Positions 44,261-57,700 of a stretch of DNA of 64,000 nt are shown here, piece after piece. Within the stretch, counting starts at the first letter, position 1, and each line of letters starts with the position of its first letter. The notes beneath the pieces are model-generated. The model had not been told where the DNA came from. It ran no database searches and worked only from the letters and a program-made list of their open reading frames with translations. The position numbers and the translations under genes were made by a program. Source of the DNA: Scortum barcoo (taxonomy: Eukaryota; Chordata; Actinopteri; Centrarchiformes; Terapontidae); assembly GCA_023238725.1 (NCBI GenBank), contig CM041536.1:15779271-15843270 (forward strand), in the 5' to 3' direction.

Positions 44261-45764
44261 GAAAAAAAAACAGAAGTATGGATAGGAAGAGAGTTATCAG
44301 GGTGAAAGGAGGAAGGAATGATGCATTGACACAAGATGGAGAAGAAAGAAGTTGACATGGGTAAAAAGGTAGAGAGAGACAGGGAATGTGTTGTGAGACG
44401 TGGTGTAAGGTGACCCAGAGCCCTGCAGCCAGTCTGACTCCTGCTGACGGATGGGCCGTTAAACAGGATGTCTGACTACTGGACCTAAAAACTTGACATG
44501 TTTCCACTCAACATCTCTGTACAGACTAAACAGGATCTAATCACCAAACTTGAACTAAATATGTGATAAGTAATTTTTAACAATATGGTCTTAACATTTT
44601 GTGTCATGCTGTCACAAGCATAGACTCAAGTAGAAATGCAACTCTGGCTGTACAGCCACCACCCTCGCACATGAGCTATTTATTACACATGGTTTCTGTA
44701 TGTGTGAAGTGTGTGTGTTTTGTATGTGGACACCAGTGTACAAAGGTCCCCCATCAAGTTCAGGGTCACATTCACACCCATTAATCATAGACAAGGCACC
44801 AGATTGAGGTACTGCCTCAGCCATTTATTCCCATTCAGGTAGGCTACTTTTGTGGTTCAGCCTTCAAGGTTCAAGGTTCATAGTCTGCCCGCTCTCAATG
44901 CTGATCATGATGAACAGACACACACTGGCCCAAAGTCTGGCTAAATCTGCATAAAATAAACCACAAGCAACAAGGCTTTTCCATTTCATGTCCTAATGCG
45001 ACTGTAAAATATAGCATCTTGGACATGAATGTTTGACTTAATATGATGAACTTTTAATGAAGCACTTGAGCAAGCAGAACAGAATATATAGGCAATGTCG
45101 TACCTTTAAAAAGAGTGTTTTATATGATCATATACTTGCTTATAAGGGGAAAAAAAGGACGTTGGGGATGAAGTGATTTTTGAATGATTCTGAAGAGAGA
45201 GCAAAGCTTTCCATTTAACTTGGGCTTTAATGAAAGCCAACAGGAAGCTGTGGTTGGACTTTAGTACCTCTGTAGTCAATAGAGTCGGAGTCAGTTATAG
45301 GGCAGAGAGATGAGCAGCCACACCAAAGCCTCACTGCAGTTATATATAGAGCCGGTTCACCCCCGCCCTGCTCTGGAGGTGAATGGGCTGAACGCAAACA
45401 CATTCTACAGTTTTCATGACCTGTTTTCACACCCACCTCGGTGGTTCTGCTTTTCTTTCCTCTTCACATTTTCGCATATCTTACATCCCTTGTTTTTAGT
45501 CTGTGGTTTGGCGGAGCAGCACAGTCTGTGGTTGAAGAGAAAATGAAAAGCACAAAGCAGTCTAGTGGGATAGCTATTAGCGTAACGTATCAGTTCACTC
45601 CCTGTCATGATTGTTGCCTCAATTTGTATTTATATATGCATAAATATACCATTTCCTTTGCAGTTTTGATTTACTGCCTTAGCAGGAACTTCCAAATGCA
45701 CACCCTGTCTGCATCAGAAATGTTTCCATGTTCCACGATGGCGCCATGCTGGTATATTGGCAGA

Positions 45765-45806
<42 letters not shown>

Positions 45807-45837
45807 CTATCTATCTATCTATCTATCTATTCATCTA

Positions 45838-45876
<39 letters not shown>

Positions 45877-45878
45877 TC

Positions 45879-45913
<35 letters not shown>

Positions 45914-45950
45914 ATCTGTCTATCTGTGTCTATCTGTCTGTCTGTCCATA
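45765..45950. repeat. (ATCT)n tetranucleotide microsatellite, interrupted
   Basis: About 185 bp of ATCT units with CT, TC and CATC interruptions, degrading into TGTC units. All three frames are open and give repeats of YLSI, so long open frames here are artefacts of the repeat. Confidence 0.97.
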
Positions 45951-46433
45951 TGAAGGACTTGTATTACAATTTAGGCTGGGAATCTAACATAATCCCAGGC
46001 CAATGTGCACACACTTTCAACAGACCAGAGTATCCTTTAATAGTTGTGTTGAAATATATTTTTTCTTTTAATGCTAGAAACACATATTTTAGTTTCGCAG
46101 ATCTGTTTAAAATGCCCTCTAAAAACCCTCAAAACAGAAAAATATATTCAGGTGCAACAGTTAATCAACTGCACTTCCAATCCAGGCAACAAGAAGAAAT
46201 ACTTTTTTATGCACTTGGGGTGTTACCACATGAGATGACAGGCAGAGATCATACCATCACATTGAAAATAGGCTGGCTGCAATTTTAACACTGGCCTGAA
46301 ACTCTGTGCTAATCAGCTGGCCAGGCCACTGGGAATTCCCCTGGTGCTCCCCATGGCCAGTCTGGCCCTGACTATAACGTACTGCTGCATGTAAGTAGAA
46401 GACCACAAAGTTTGTTGTCGACAATCTTGTCTT

Positions 46434-46452
46434 AAAAAAAAAAAAAAAAAAA
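46434..46452. repeat. poly(A) tract
   Basis: About 19 A. The preceding 100 bp (CCATGGCCAGTCTGGCCCTG near 46352) resembles a transposon-derived phrase seen in fish, so this may be a retro-insert tail. That is a weak inference. Confidence 0.8.
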
Positions 46453-47468
46453 GAGCAAAAATATGGATCCTTGAGATTATTGTTTGCAGTGGTGATTTAA
46501 AAGATTATTAGTTCAAGGTGAGAGGAAGTGTGAGAGCAGGAAAGCAACAGCAAGAAGGAAGGTGAGGGAAAACGGGCTATAAGAGAAAGAGAGGCGGGGG
46601 GGGGGGATGCTGACAGCAACAGGATGCATGGACAGTGTCATAGAGGCCGGTGGGTGGAGTGTGCAATTGGTCGAGGTCTCCCACGGCGCTGTGAGTGTTT
46701 TTTGTGGGTGCTGGCTGTGAGAGTGTGAGAGGTCAGAGCTTGATGGACACTGTGGCCATTGTCCTAAGATGGCTGACCACTCATTTCCTCCCACTGAGCA
46801 GGTGGTGAGGCCAGACAGATGACCTGCAAGAGCCTGTGCATCCGTGTGTGTGTGTCTGTGTGTGTGTGTGTCTGTGTGTGAGTGCACAAGCACTTTCACA
46901 CATGCTGCTTTTACCATTAATAAAGTTTTTACTGGGTTGGTGTAAAGGTGGGTGTTAAAAACAGCAGAAATGATATACTGAAGTCTATGGCTATACTATG
47001 GCTCTAGAAAACTAAGGAAGACGTATTGCCATGATGCTCAAAATTCAGTGCTAGTGCTTTCAGTTCTCTGGCGATAGTGTTTTATTTATACTGGTGGTAA
47101 AAGTTCATACTATAAAACATAGTGCTTCACTCCAACAGTTTGGGCGATGTCATTAATATTACACAATGTACAAAAGGGTCATAAGTGCGAGCATGCATGT
47201 TTGTGTGCTCTGAGATTCACGCTGGGTGTCAGTCACCCCCCAAAAACCTGAGAAAATGTTCATGCTATTTAACTTACAGAATTTATTGAGTTCATGCCCC
47301 TCCCCTTCCATTCCCCTCGTGTTCTCTACAGAATTAACTCTCACAAGGTGTTGTTTTTATTGCTCTTTCTTGGTTGGTCCTGGTTACCACATTGAGCTCC
47401 TGCTGTGTGTATAAATCAACACTTTGTCACACACACATGCTTACAGCCCCCTGTGACAAAACACTCAG

Positions 47469-47487
47469 AAAGAGAGAGAGAGAGAGG
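47469..47487. repeat. short (GA)n microsatellite
   Basis: About nine GA units. Confidence 0.9.
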
Positions 47488-47826
47488 ATCTTCTCCTGTT
47501 CTTCCTTTATTATACTGTTCACTCACCATGTGACTCTTCAGTGACTGAATAACAACAGCAGTACCAGGAGACCCTTTCCACTCACACACTTTCCATATCC
47601 CTGAGATGTACTGACAAACACACACGTGCGGACACCAGTCTGCAGTGTCACCAACAGCTGCTACCCCAACCTGCAACCCTTGAAATAAAAGAGTGAAGAA
47701 GGCTGAAAGAAACTCAAGGGTGGGAATGATTGGAGGCCAGTGCTTTCAGAGCGTATTTTTTTCATGAAATAAGCTTTTGAGGATGCCGATGGAAGGTCAA
47801 AACAGATTTTCTTTTGTGATATTTGA

Positions 47827-47908
47827 CTGGTGTAGTAGGCTCCAGCACCCCCTGCGACCCTGTGTGTCAGGATAAAGCAGGAATAGAAAATGATTCTGGA
47901 TGGATGGA
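47827..47908 (+). mobile_element. fish retro-element tail fragment
   Basis: AGGCTCCAGCACCCCCTGCG, then CCCTGTGTGTCAGGATAAAG and GAATAGAAAATGATTCTGGA, closing in GGATGGATGGA. This order matches a tail very common in teleost genomes. Recognised from memory; the parent family is not certain. Confidence 0.6.
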
Positions 47909-48189
47909 CTAGTGTAGTGTGGACATGGCCTCAGTAGCACTGTGTCAAATCAAAGACACACTCTCTCTCACAATCCCTGTGGTCCAGCTGCTTTTTCAAT
48001 TATGTACCAGCCACAGACTCCTACCTGAACCATCACATTTACTCATTTGGGATCACAAATGTCACACATCAACTATAATCACTATACAACATCTTAATTA
48101 TACCGATCATAGTGGGAGAAACATTTTTGATTTTTTAGTCTGTTCAGACTGATTTTGCATTAAAAAAAGAAACTTTATGTTGTGATTGT

Positions 48190-48275
48190 TGAGACAAAAG
48201 ATAAAACAATTCCGCTATGAAAACTGTCCAGGGTTGTAAAACCCTGTCTCAGAGTATTATAAATCACTCTGCAGT
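48190..48275 (+). repeat. diverged dispersed repeat, copy 1 of 2
   Basis: GTTGAGACAAA, then CCAGGGTTGTAAA, CCCTGTCTCAG and GTATTATAAA occur in the same order and spacing as at 53200-53285. The shared order argues against chance. The family is unknown to me. Confidence 0.5.
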
Positions 48276-48654
48276 GTTTTGGCATCCAGCAGGGCTTCAA
48301 AGTCATGGATCTGTGTCTCAAACTGGATTTCCTGGATCAAATTTCATCTCTCACCGGTAGCTAAAGCAATTTTGGGTGGGTTCATAATTGCTAACAGTGC
48401 TCTTGTACACACCTATATAAAGCTCCTCATCTTTTACAGTCACCTACTTCCACGCAGTAGTCGTCGGTCCAGTGCAGGTTCCAGTTACCAAACATTTCCG
48501 TCTCAGGTAGAAATAATAAATAGTAAGGCTGGGCAAGTCAGATTAGAGAGACCGGTGTGTATTTTCATACAGCTGAAGACAAGGGCTGCATACTGAAGCT
48601 CTAATGCTCCACAGATGGTTCCACTCACTTTAGTCAACTACAGGACGTACCTTT

Positions 48655-48870
48655 TCGCCATGCTGACTGTTTGATATGCTGAAGCTTGACCAGACCTCTG
48701 ATATGTCTGCGTAGACTCTGTGGGATGATAGACTCTATAGGCCTACAAGAATTCTGCAGGGATTTTACATACCAGATAATAATCTGTATGTCATAGTCTA
48801 GAGTGTGCAATCAACATTTGTCACTAATTCAGACAGTGGAGAGAAATACAGAAATGACTTACCACTGAGC
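48655..48870 (+). repeat. diverged direct repeat, copy 1 of 2
   Basis: Aligns by eye with 49370-49600: GATATGCTGAAGC.TGACCAG.CCTCTGATA, then CAGATAATAATCTG, then GTCATA..GTCTA.AGTGTGCA, then AGAAATGA-like sequence. Similarity extends over about 200 bp with small indels. No coding frame is shared. Confidence 0.7.
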
Positions 48871-49323
48871 CTTGCTGGGTCGCATACAAGGAAAAATTCA
48901 GACGAAAGCAAATACGGCTAAACATAAAAAGAAGACGTCTTAAGATATTTCCTGTCAACAAAAATTTCCAGGAGAAAACAATTTTTATTACAAGTGAATG
49001 TCACAAGAAAATGATTTTCTTTCCAGACTGTTGACATTTAACAGACACAGAGACAGAAAACCATCCAGAGTAAACATCCTCTCTTTCCATGATTATGACT
49101 TGTGCTCTCCTGTTTCTGTAAAACCAACAGCTGCAACAAGTCGGGACAGGTGTAGGAGTACATGAAGAAGGTCCAATAATATTGCAGGGCCCCATACATG
49201 GAAACAGAAGATGTAGACACACAGTAGATATATAGAGACAACCACAGAATAACCATAATGATGATATATGAACTGATTTCAGACTGCGGTGGAATATTGT
49301 TTGAATTCTTGGCACTTGCTGTC

Positions 49324-49342
49324 TGTTTAAACAGGATGACCT
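49324..49342 (+). repeat. 19-bp exact repeat, copy 1 of 2
   Basis: TGTTTAAACAGGATGACCT occurs here and at 51093-51111. An exact 19-mer twice within 2 kb suggests two copies of a longer, eroded repeat. Confidence 0.6.
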
Positions 49343-49369
49343 GGGATTACGTGCATCATTCACTATTCT

Positions 49370-49600
49370 CTCACCATCTTGGCCATCTGATATGCTGAAG
49401 CCTGACCAGGCCTCTGATAATTTCGTGCAGACATTCTTGGAAGAGCTACTTTATACACAATTTGTCAATTTGTCAAGGATTTACTGCGTCAGATAATAAT
49501 CTGCCTGTCATATAGTCTACAGTGTGCACACAAGACACAGTATCTCTCACAGGATCACACTGTTGGGAAAAATGCTGAAATCATTACCAAGTTCTGTTTA
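49370..49600 (+). repeat. diverged direct repeat, copy 2 of 2
   Basis: Partner of 48655-48870, about 715 bp downstream in the same orientation. Either a local tandem duplication or two copies of a dispersed element. Confidence 0.7.
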
Positions 49601-49639
49601 AATGCCACCCATCTTGTTACTGCACAAGACAGAACTGAA

Positions 49640-49845
49640 AGGCTTTCTTACTTTATTACTTATTACTCAGACTTACTACTATACTAATAACTTTGGACAA
49701 GTACCATCACTATTTTATTCTTATTACGTTTTACACTTGTTCTTTCACTGCGTAATTTAAGGAGCTAACGGACATACATTTCACTATCATTATACCCACA
49801 ATGAATATAAATGACCAAATAAACCAAACTAGAATTTGAAATTGT
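49640..49845 (+). mobile_element. interspersed fish repeat tail
   Basis: A T-rich run, then CACTTGTTCTTTCACTGCGT, CATTTCACT and GACCAAATAAACCAAACTAG followed by AATTTGAAATTG. This phrase order resembles the 3' end of abundant teleost repeats that close in AATAAA-CTTGAA-like sequence. Recognition is from memory. Confidence 0.4.
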
Positions 49846-51092
49846 TAGCCAGCAGAGCCAGGTTGAAGTATGTGGACTTTTTGTCTCTATTTTTACAATA
49901 TCTTATAGGTGTACCATGCCTTTTGAGTGCTGCGTATGATTTAAAAACATTTATTTTGTTCCGTGTGGGGATACGTTTTTGCAAGTTAGGATCCAACTTT
50001 GCTCAGTCTCTTTCTGTTTTGGGAAGAGATGTTATTTCTGTGGCCAAATGGACATATTCAAGTAAAAAGTAGTGCCACTGTAATTTTATTTGAATAGATG
50101 CAAAGTTTCTGCATCAGAGATTGTGTTTTTATGTTTTATTTTTTATTCAGCAGTGCCTATTTCCAGCTGCTCAACAGAAGTTACATGTTTCTTTAAGCTG
50201 TGAGCAATTCTGTTAAAGAGCCTCATGAACTTTTTTGATTGTTTTATTTATCTAGTTTTAAGAGTTTGTCTAGTTTTTTTTAGATCACAAAATGGTAAGC
50301 TATTCAGAGCTTCATAAATAAACAAAAAATAAAGGATTAATCATACCATCAGTCATTTTGTGACCCCAAACCACTGGTGGTTTCAAAGTTTGTTGGAAAT
50401 TAACATGAAGCTACATCAAATGAAGTATGGATTATCTAAGTGTACTTTCTTTTTAGTACCAAATTCACCCTTGTTGTTTTTTCAGGACACTGTTCCCTTA
50501 CTGAGCCGTGGTGGGAGGATGGTAACACAACAAGACAGTTTCCTACAAATGCTGTCATTTTGGAAGACACTACTGGATTAATTTAACTCAAACTGAGGCC
50601 ACATATTATTATCAGGCTGTGGATTACATTCCCCATCACCTACATTGACTCCGACTCATCAGACTATTGTTTTAACCTTTAGAAGTGTTGGGCTATTTAG
50701 GTCATTTGTGAATACTTGATACTTGATTTTGTCTTTAAAAATGTTTAACATATCAGTGTTTGGCATCTTTTTTTTTTTTAACAACATTACCTGTATGACC
50801 TGATAATCATTTTTTTACTTTAACATACTGTACTAGAACAACTGACGTCATTTGAACATGCCGCCGATCGGGGACATGGAAGGGTTAAGACATAATAAAA
50901 TATGAATCTATTCAGTAAACCGCACTTAATATTTCATGGGTGGATAATTTGAGACTGAGACACTGAACAGCAGCCATGATAATGTAAAAAATATGCATTG
51001 GTGGGACTTTCCTTCTTAAGACTCAGACGTTTTTAGACCATAGGCATCAAATTGTACTGCAGTACTGTTGGAGGCCCATTGGATTTTTCTTT

Positions 51093-51111
51093 TGTTTAAA
51101 CAGGATGACCT
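51093..51111 (+). repeat. 19-bp exact repeat, copy 2 of 2
   Basis: Second copy of TGTTTAAACAGGATGACCT (first at 49324-49342). The flanks are only loosely similar. Confidence 0.6.
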
Positions 51112-52067
51112 TATACTATATCCACTTTGTATAACTCTGGGACAAGGTTGGAAGTTTTGTCATCAGAATTTTATTCCCTTGTTTTTAATAACTGTCTAGT
51201 CACATCCATTTCTCTCTTCACTTCTGCATTACCATGGTGCAGGTTGTTAAAGGGCATCTGTAGTGTCTCCGTTGCGCTGTGCTCTTTACGATGGAGGTCA
51301 AAGAAGTGTCATGCATTTGAAATGGCTGGACGCTGATATGCCTGATTACTGGTGAAAGGTCTGTTACGTCCATGAACGGGGACGCTATAGCACACACGAG
51401 CTCACATTTACATCCTTACCTCTTTTTATTAAACAAAACACTGAACTCATTCAATCAAATCTGCTGAATTTACAAAAGTTTTAGTTTTTCCGTCGGACTT
51501 CACCGACTTTAAATGAAAACGGTACTCATAACTTTGATTGCTCAACGGTGTCCAATTTAGGCAATTAAGTTTAATTTCAAGCTTGTAAACAGTACAACTT
51601 GGTCTACTGCTCTTCTGTTGTTAAGCCACTAATCACACTGGAGACTTGAATAACTGTTGTTTACCAAGTTTACCAACAGTATGCTAATCTGTACAGACAC
51701 ATAATTATCTCTTAAGACTTCTTACTGTCTCTTGGCTCCTGCTCCTTGAATTCCATTAGACGCACAACTTTTTGGTCAGGCTAAATTGTCTTGTCATTTG
51801 GACTGATTTGATTTAAATGAGATTTTGCTGATGGAACAGGTCATGCCTCAGTTCAGCTATTCATCATGTACTTTATTCTATTATAATCGCTTTCATAACA
51901 GACAAATTATTCATCCATGTTGTTTTATGCAATGCTATTAGATTGGGCCAGCCTGTCTGGCTCTTTCACCATAGGAAGGAGGACAGAGGCTGGAGAGACA
52001 GTAGGACACTTAGTACAGAGGGGCTTTGTAAAGGTAACCAGGAGTACACGCACATGCCTGCATCCAT

Positions 52068-52091
52068 GTACACACACACACACACACACAC
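52068..52091. repeat. (CA)n microsatellite
   Basis: About eleven CA units. Confidence 0.95.
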
Positions 52092-53199
52092 ATTTTCAGG
52101 ATCACGGCGGCAGACAGTCCTACTCCGTTAGGGGTAAAAACACAGAAATTAAACACTGCATGCTTGTGGTTTTTAATTTAGCATGCTGACAGCCATCCAA
52201 TAGTCCTGTGGTGACACTGGATAACTTTACGACCCTGGTAAGCACAGCCTGGGACAGGGACCAGAACAGACACCCACTTTCACCTCAACTCCCTTTACAC
52301 ACACGCACACTTCATTGAAAATTTCATCTGAAAGAACTGAATTACCACTGCAGATGTTCACCATTTAATCAATCATTTCCAACACTTATTACAGAGGACA
52401 TAATGGAGCTATTGATCGTGTAGTGAAAACATTTCTGTGGTGAAATAATAATAATATTGTGAAAAATATAAAAAAATACTGTTACTGAAGCATAATATGC
52501 CAAGTCTGTATTGGTTGCTGTGGTCCGTATAATTCTCTATTTCAGACCAAATTCCCTCTTTCCTGGACACTATCAATAGCAGCCACACACAAATACATTG
52601 TTGTGTAAGTGGTTGTAAGTATTTTTTGGGACTTTACCACTGTGCTGACTGCAAGTTAAGAAGTGCTGACTGCATAGTATTTGAAATGAGTACTCTCTAC
52701 TTTATATCCTCTGAGTGAAAGGCTGACATGTATGTGAAAAATCTCTGGTTAAGAAAGCATCTCTTGTATCAGGTTACCATAGTTCCATTACTAGCTGTTG
52801 ACGGATGAAAACAGATCGGACTCTGTCTTTGCTCAGTGAAAGCTTGTGGCTTGGTGTCTTTACTATTGATTGGCTGAACCCTGTCCTGAGTTGACAATAT
52901 TGACATCCTGTCAAGTGTCTCACTGCCACTTGGCTTCAATATGACCTTGGTAGTGTGAGCTAAAAGTCACTGTGGAGTGAAACTGTGTTCGCACAATGTT
53001 AGCGGTGCATCAAGAAACATGGCTTCCTCATTCATTTCAGTGAGACTACATGTAGGCACAGCAGGAATGGCGACACGGAGGACCCTTTCAAAAATATCCA
53101 TCAAGAAAGTTCACCCACTGTGATCAAATGTGCACAAGTGCACATTTCAGGTAAGATATAGTGTATCTTATATCATGACCAGAGTAACTGTACTTCAGC

Positions 53200-53285
53200 T
53201 GTTGAGACAAAGAAGAAAATAATGGCTTCTTTGTAGCTTTCCAGAGTTGTAAAGTCCCATGTCATTGTATTATAAACCTAAATTG
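53200..53285 (+). repeat. diverged dispersed repeat, copy 2 of 2
   Basis: GTTGAGACAAAGA, CCAGAGTTGTAAAG, CCCATGTCAT and GTATTATAAA in the same order as at 48190-48275, about 5 kb away. Confidence 0.5.
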
Positions 53286-54593
53286 ACATTAATGGATGTA
53301 TTATTTACACGGGGCTTTTTGTCTGTATCAGTAATTTGTTTTACGGCACTGCTGATAATATCAAATCCAGAAGGAATATTTTAAATGAGAATTACAATTT
53401 TGGTTTTTGCATTAACTGGGACACAGTGCTGCTGAACGATATGAGATCATACAAAAGCATGGATTCTATTACAGACAGTCGCATATAGTAAACACATAAT
53501 GTACGTAAAAAGAATGCATTTGGGCAGGCAGAATACAGTGCATGGTGTGGTCCACGTGTTTTGCTTTACGATTCTGAATACATATGTGGATATAAATGAA
53601 AAAAAGGGAAACGCTGCTTCAGAGGTGGCCTTGTGAGGATGTGTGTGTAATTTTGAAAGCGCTTGCTCTGTAGGTGCTGGATATGTGGCTGTTCCATTGC
53701 CGCATGGTGGTGACAGTGTGTGTTGACGAAAACCACATGCAATGCCAAGACTGTATGCGGTTCCATTTCTCTGTGTGTGTTTTTATGGAAGCTCAGGCTA
53801 AGTGGATTGTGGCCTAGGCTCAGTAGACGTTTTATTAATAGGCTCTGACAGTGAACTGAATCAATTCAACTTGATGACACGTGTCTCCAAATTAATACTC
53901 ATTGATGTGTTTGTACACGTGTGTTTCTTTTGAATGAGGACATACAGAAAGCAGGTCGTATGAAGTCATATGTTGGACTGTTGTAGAGGAAAGACTTGCT
54001 GCTCTGCTGGAATATTCTGAATGGTTACCAGGCTGGCTGCTCTACTGTGTACAGCACTTTGGAGAGTTGTAAATCTTCACCATTTGGGAACCATAGGCTG
54101 TACATACTGTAGCCTTTTTATGTATCTGTGGCATCTGGAACACACAGTCAGTCAGTCACACAGTCTCCATGAATGACTCACAGATCAATCTTTGTTGGCT
54201 CAGTCTCTGTGGTAAAATGTTTGTATCCCGGCACATCTTCTGCTCCGTGGGAAGATATTTGCATCTCTGATTCCCCACCCACACTCTTCATTCACTGTGT
54301 ATACCTGCCTATTTGTCTCTCCCCATCTTGCTCTCGCTATTTGCCAAATGCTGCACACTCCCAGTTTCCCCACAGACAGGGGAGACAAGCAGCAGGCGGG
54401 CATGCCCATTGCCAGCCCCTGTGCTCCACTGAGACTGGCTGACGTCACCGCTCCTCTCCCAGGTGATTCTGCGGGACACATCAACACTTTCACACACCAA
54501 TATGATTTTTCACATCAGACCAGTAACTAAGGAAGGAACTGTGTGTGTACATGGACACACACACAAGCACAACTGTGTTTATATCTGAAAGAC

Positions 54594-54614
54594 AGAGAGA
54601 GAGAGAGAGAGAGA
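54594..54614. repeat. (GA)n microsatellite
   Basis: About ten GA units. Confidence 0.95.
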
Positions 54615-54755
54615 TATGCTAATGATCAGTAGTTGGCAGATGGTAGAGTGATGTAGTGAGGACTGATATTACTGCCCACTTAAACTCATCTGCTGCTACT
54701 CCAACCCCCAACACTACTACAAGGCTGGACCCAATGCACACTCATCCACAGTCCA

Positions 54756-54757
<2 letters not shown>

Positions 54758-54791
<34 letters not shown>
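54758..54791. repeat. (CT)n microsatellite
   Basis: About sixteen CT units, 145 bp after the GA array. Confidence 0.95.
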
Positions 54792-54793
<2 letters not shown>

Positions 54794-57700
54794 GCACCCA
54801 AGGGTTCTCACTCTCATACACAATCAGATACGTGGGACTCTATACAAACATCGCTCTGGATTAACAATTGTAAGTCTACACCCTTTTGTTTGTCTTCCAG
54901 TATTATTACGGGAGATTTAATATGTCTGTCTTGGGCATGAGACAGGACAGTTGTTGTTAGTTTTCCATAGAGAGGTCTATTGTCTTATCATAGCTGATAT
55001 CGTGCTGTCAGTGTAAGGAGCTCAGTGATCACATCCTTTGTCATGGCAATAAAATGAGTCTCCTTTACAGTTTGTTGTCGTTGCTGGGCTGGGTAACAGA
55101 TATGATGAGTGAACCTGAACCCAGAGGAAGAGCACGCCATGTGATCTAACAACACAACCTGGTGTTTTCTGTGTGTGTACATCACAGCTGCGTAGTAACT
55201 AGGAGAGCAAGTCTGTGTGTGCGATTTATGATGGCAGCCCAGTTTATGGAATTATTAAGTGTTCAGTTTTCAGTAATAAACTCAAGGATTTTATGGAGTC
55301 TTCAGAGTCTCATAATTAGCATATTGGTCTGGAGTTAGACAGGGATTTTCAGCAGGGAAAAACACTCACAGCTCTTATGTGTCATTTAGGTGTGAAGCTC
55401 GAGGAAATCTCTTCGGTGTAACACATGTTTTGCATTTCACATATCGTTTCTTTTGTTAGCTTCTGGGGAGCCATGCATCAAGTTGGCAGTATTTATTTTA
55501 GTACTCATAGAAATCATAATTCCGTCAGAAGGTACAGGTCAAGACTGATGAATCAGTGCATACTTGAGTTTCTCTTGAGCAAACAGGTGAGCATGCACAC
55601 CGCACGCACACTTCCACACACAAAACTGCAAGTAAGCCCACCCACCTACTACTACTAATACTACTATACCTTTAGTGACTAAGGATCATTGATCAGATGT
55701 CCTACCTCTGTGTCCTGATGATGCATTAAAATACACGATTCCGTTGTATTTACCCAACCCTCAGCCCCCCTGAGTATAGGTCTCACAAACTCTGTGAGAC
55801 ACAGAACTCATGATCTGTAATAACATAAAGTATTAAAATCTCTCAGGGTGCATTGTGATGATGTTTGCTGTCAAAAGATAGTCAGAGTAACTAAATGCAC
55901 CACAGAGCCCTGCAAATAATTTGTGCAAATTGTGTAGTAAGGACTGTTATTCCTCACGTCTAAATGTGTTTACACTGATCCTTTAAGTCTCCAATTAAAA
56001 GCTATGTACGGGGACGTGTTCTCTTAAGTACGAGGCTGAAAGGCGTGAAGGCTTATTTGCTGCCATGTTGCACTGTGGGGACTAGTTAAAGGTGCTGACA
56101 GTGGCTCATGCTGGTCCAAATACTACACACCATTAGGGTGAGATAGATAGTGCACAGCTGCCCTGTCTCAGGAGAAAGAGAGGGAGAACAGGCTACTTTC
56201 CTCAACCAGACCACTCCCTACCTTATTAATTACCATGTAATTGCAAACTAACAGCAAGAATAAAAGCAAAAAAAAGAATGTAAAGAAAGGGAGATTTTCA
56301 TATTTACTGTTATATTATTAACAGGGACAGTGAACGAATGAGCAAATGTTGTTTTCGGTGTCCCAACTCCTGCAGCCTGCTTTCTGGGATACACAAAGTG
56401 CTGAGTTTCTGTTGAGGCATGATATTTGGGCCAGCGTGAACTGAAAATGCATTGTCTCCAGACATTGAGTCTAAATTTTTCCCCTCACATGGTCAGCTGT
56501 TGCAAAGCCAGAGTCGTGCACATGGTTTCTGTTTCTCTGGGCACAATGCAACAGAATACCTCTCATTAAGTGTAGCTGACCGTTACCACATGGAGGTGAG
56601 GTTAAGAGGGCTTAGCATAGCTCTTCGGCTACTGTTCAACCAGATCCTGTGAAATGCAAATGGTTTTGAAGGAAGGAGCTAAGTGTTTGAATATGAAATG
56701 TGAAAAAACACAACTGTAGCAAGACAAAACAGCTTTTGGTTTTACAGGCTTGGAAGGAATTGAGAAATTAGTTCCATCAGGGAAACTATTGTGCTTTGAA
56801 ATGCCTCTGATCAGTCTGTGACATTGCTGTAAGAAGTTTAAAGACTACAGTCTGACTGACTCTTGAATGATTTCAGTGTAACACCAGTATACTAGTGCTA
56901 CACCTTAAAGTCAAACTGCTGACAACAAACGTCTCTTCAGAACAACTGCAAATGTAACTTCCACATCTGTCTGTTGTCATTGGGTGGCAGAAAACAAGGA
57001 GTCACTTATGCTATTTCCTCTCATTACACCCTCTTCACACACCGCATTAGGGTGAGTGTGCAGTGGGCTAATTGAGCCTTAAGATAGCTCAGGCGAAATG
57101 TGCTACTAGTTTACTCCCACCACAGTCTGTCACTGGCATGGACAGCAAATCCTGGGTGGTTGTTATGGTTTCATTATGAAACAGGCATTCCTTTTGAATT
57201 TTTGCTGGCAGTTAAATATTTCTCTCACCAGAGAGAGACTCTTTGTTAAGGATCCAGACAGAATCAGTCCTCTGTCAATAGTCTTCTGGGTAGTTTCTAC
57301 AAGAGGTGGACAGAGGAATTCCTAAAGAAAGCTTACTGGTTTTCTTGCACTGTATACCGTGTCATGAACTCCACATATATGAAGGTTTTATTCAGAAAGA
57401 GCAGTGTCTTCGATCATTTTTCTAGGGATTGGAAAATGACCCAAATGTGCCAGGGCAATTAAATGTGTAGTTAAATGTTAAATGTGTAGATTGTGGCATT
57501 TGGTTAACCTATAAACTCTGCATTTTAACAGAACGATACCCCTAAATAAACAAATTAAAATCTGAAAACAAACATTTAAAGCATATTGGGAAGTATTATT
57601 ATTTCATGCAAACTTAGGTCATTAAGGACTCTCTTTAACTTATGTAGCCCATTATTTTTTTTGTTTGCTCCATTTCCAATTTCAGTTCATATTTAAAAAG

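Larger units (their letters stand above)
38051..45700. other. intergenic DNA with microsatellites
   Basis: No exon recognised. Contains CA repeats at 38926-38970 and 40768-40824, a GA stretch at 44238-44260, a one-strand pyrimidine tract at 41287-41394, and two unique stretches (38100-38730 and 43190-43440) that read like candidate conserved elements. Confidence 0.6.
45701..48180. other. intergenic DNA with tetranucleotide array and repeat tails
   Basis: Holds the ATCT array, a poly(A) run at 46434-46452, TG-rich DNA near 46842-46880 and a fish repeat tail at 47827-47908. No exon recognised. Confidence 0.65.
48181..53320. other. intergenic DNA with several diverged repeat copies
   Basis: Contains a diverged direct repeat pair, a second repeat shared with 53.2 kb, a repeated 19-mer and an interspersed-repeat tail (all listed separately). 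A CA repeat lies at 52068-52091. No exon recognised. Confidence 0.6.

Noticed and set aside
43983..44507. 174-codon open frame on the - strand
   Set aside because: Low-complexity Leu/Phe/Ser sequence from a pyrimidine-rich stretch and GA repeat; no domain, no splice context.
45441..46288. 170- and 186-codon open frames made of YLSI repeats
   Set aside because: Translation of the ATCT tetranucleotide array, open in all frames; not a protein.
46300..46380. Phrase resembling the end of a DNA transposon (CCATGGCCAGTCTGGCCCTG)
   Set aside because: Only one end is visible and no target-site duplication or partner terminus was found; not called as an element.
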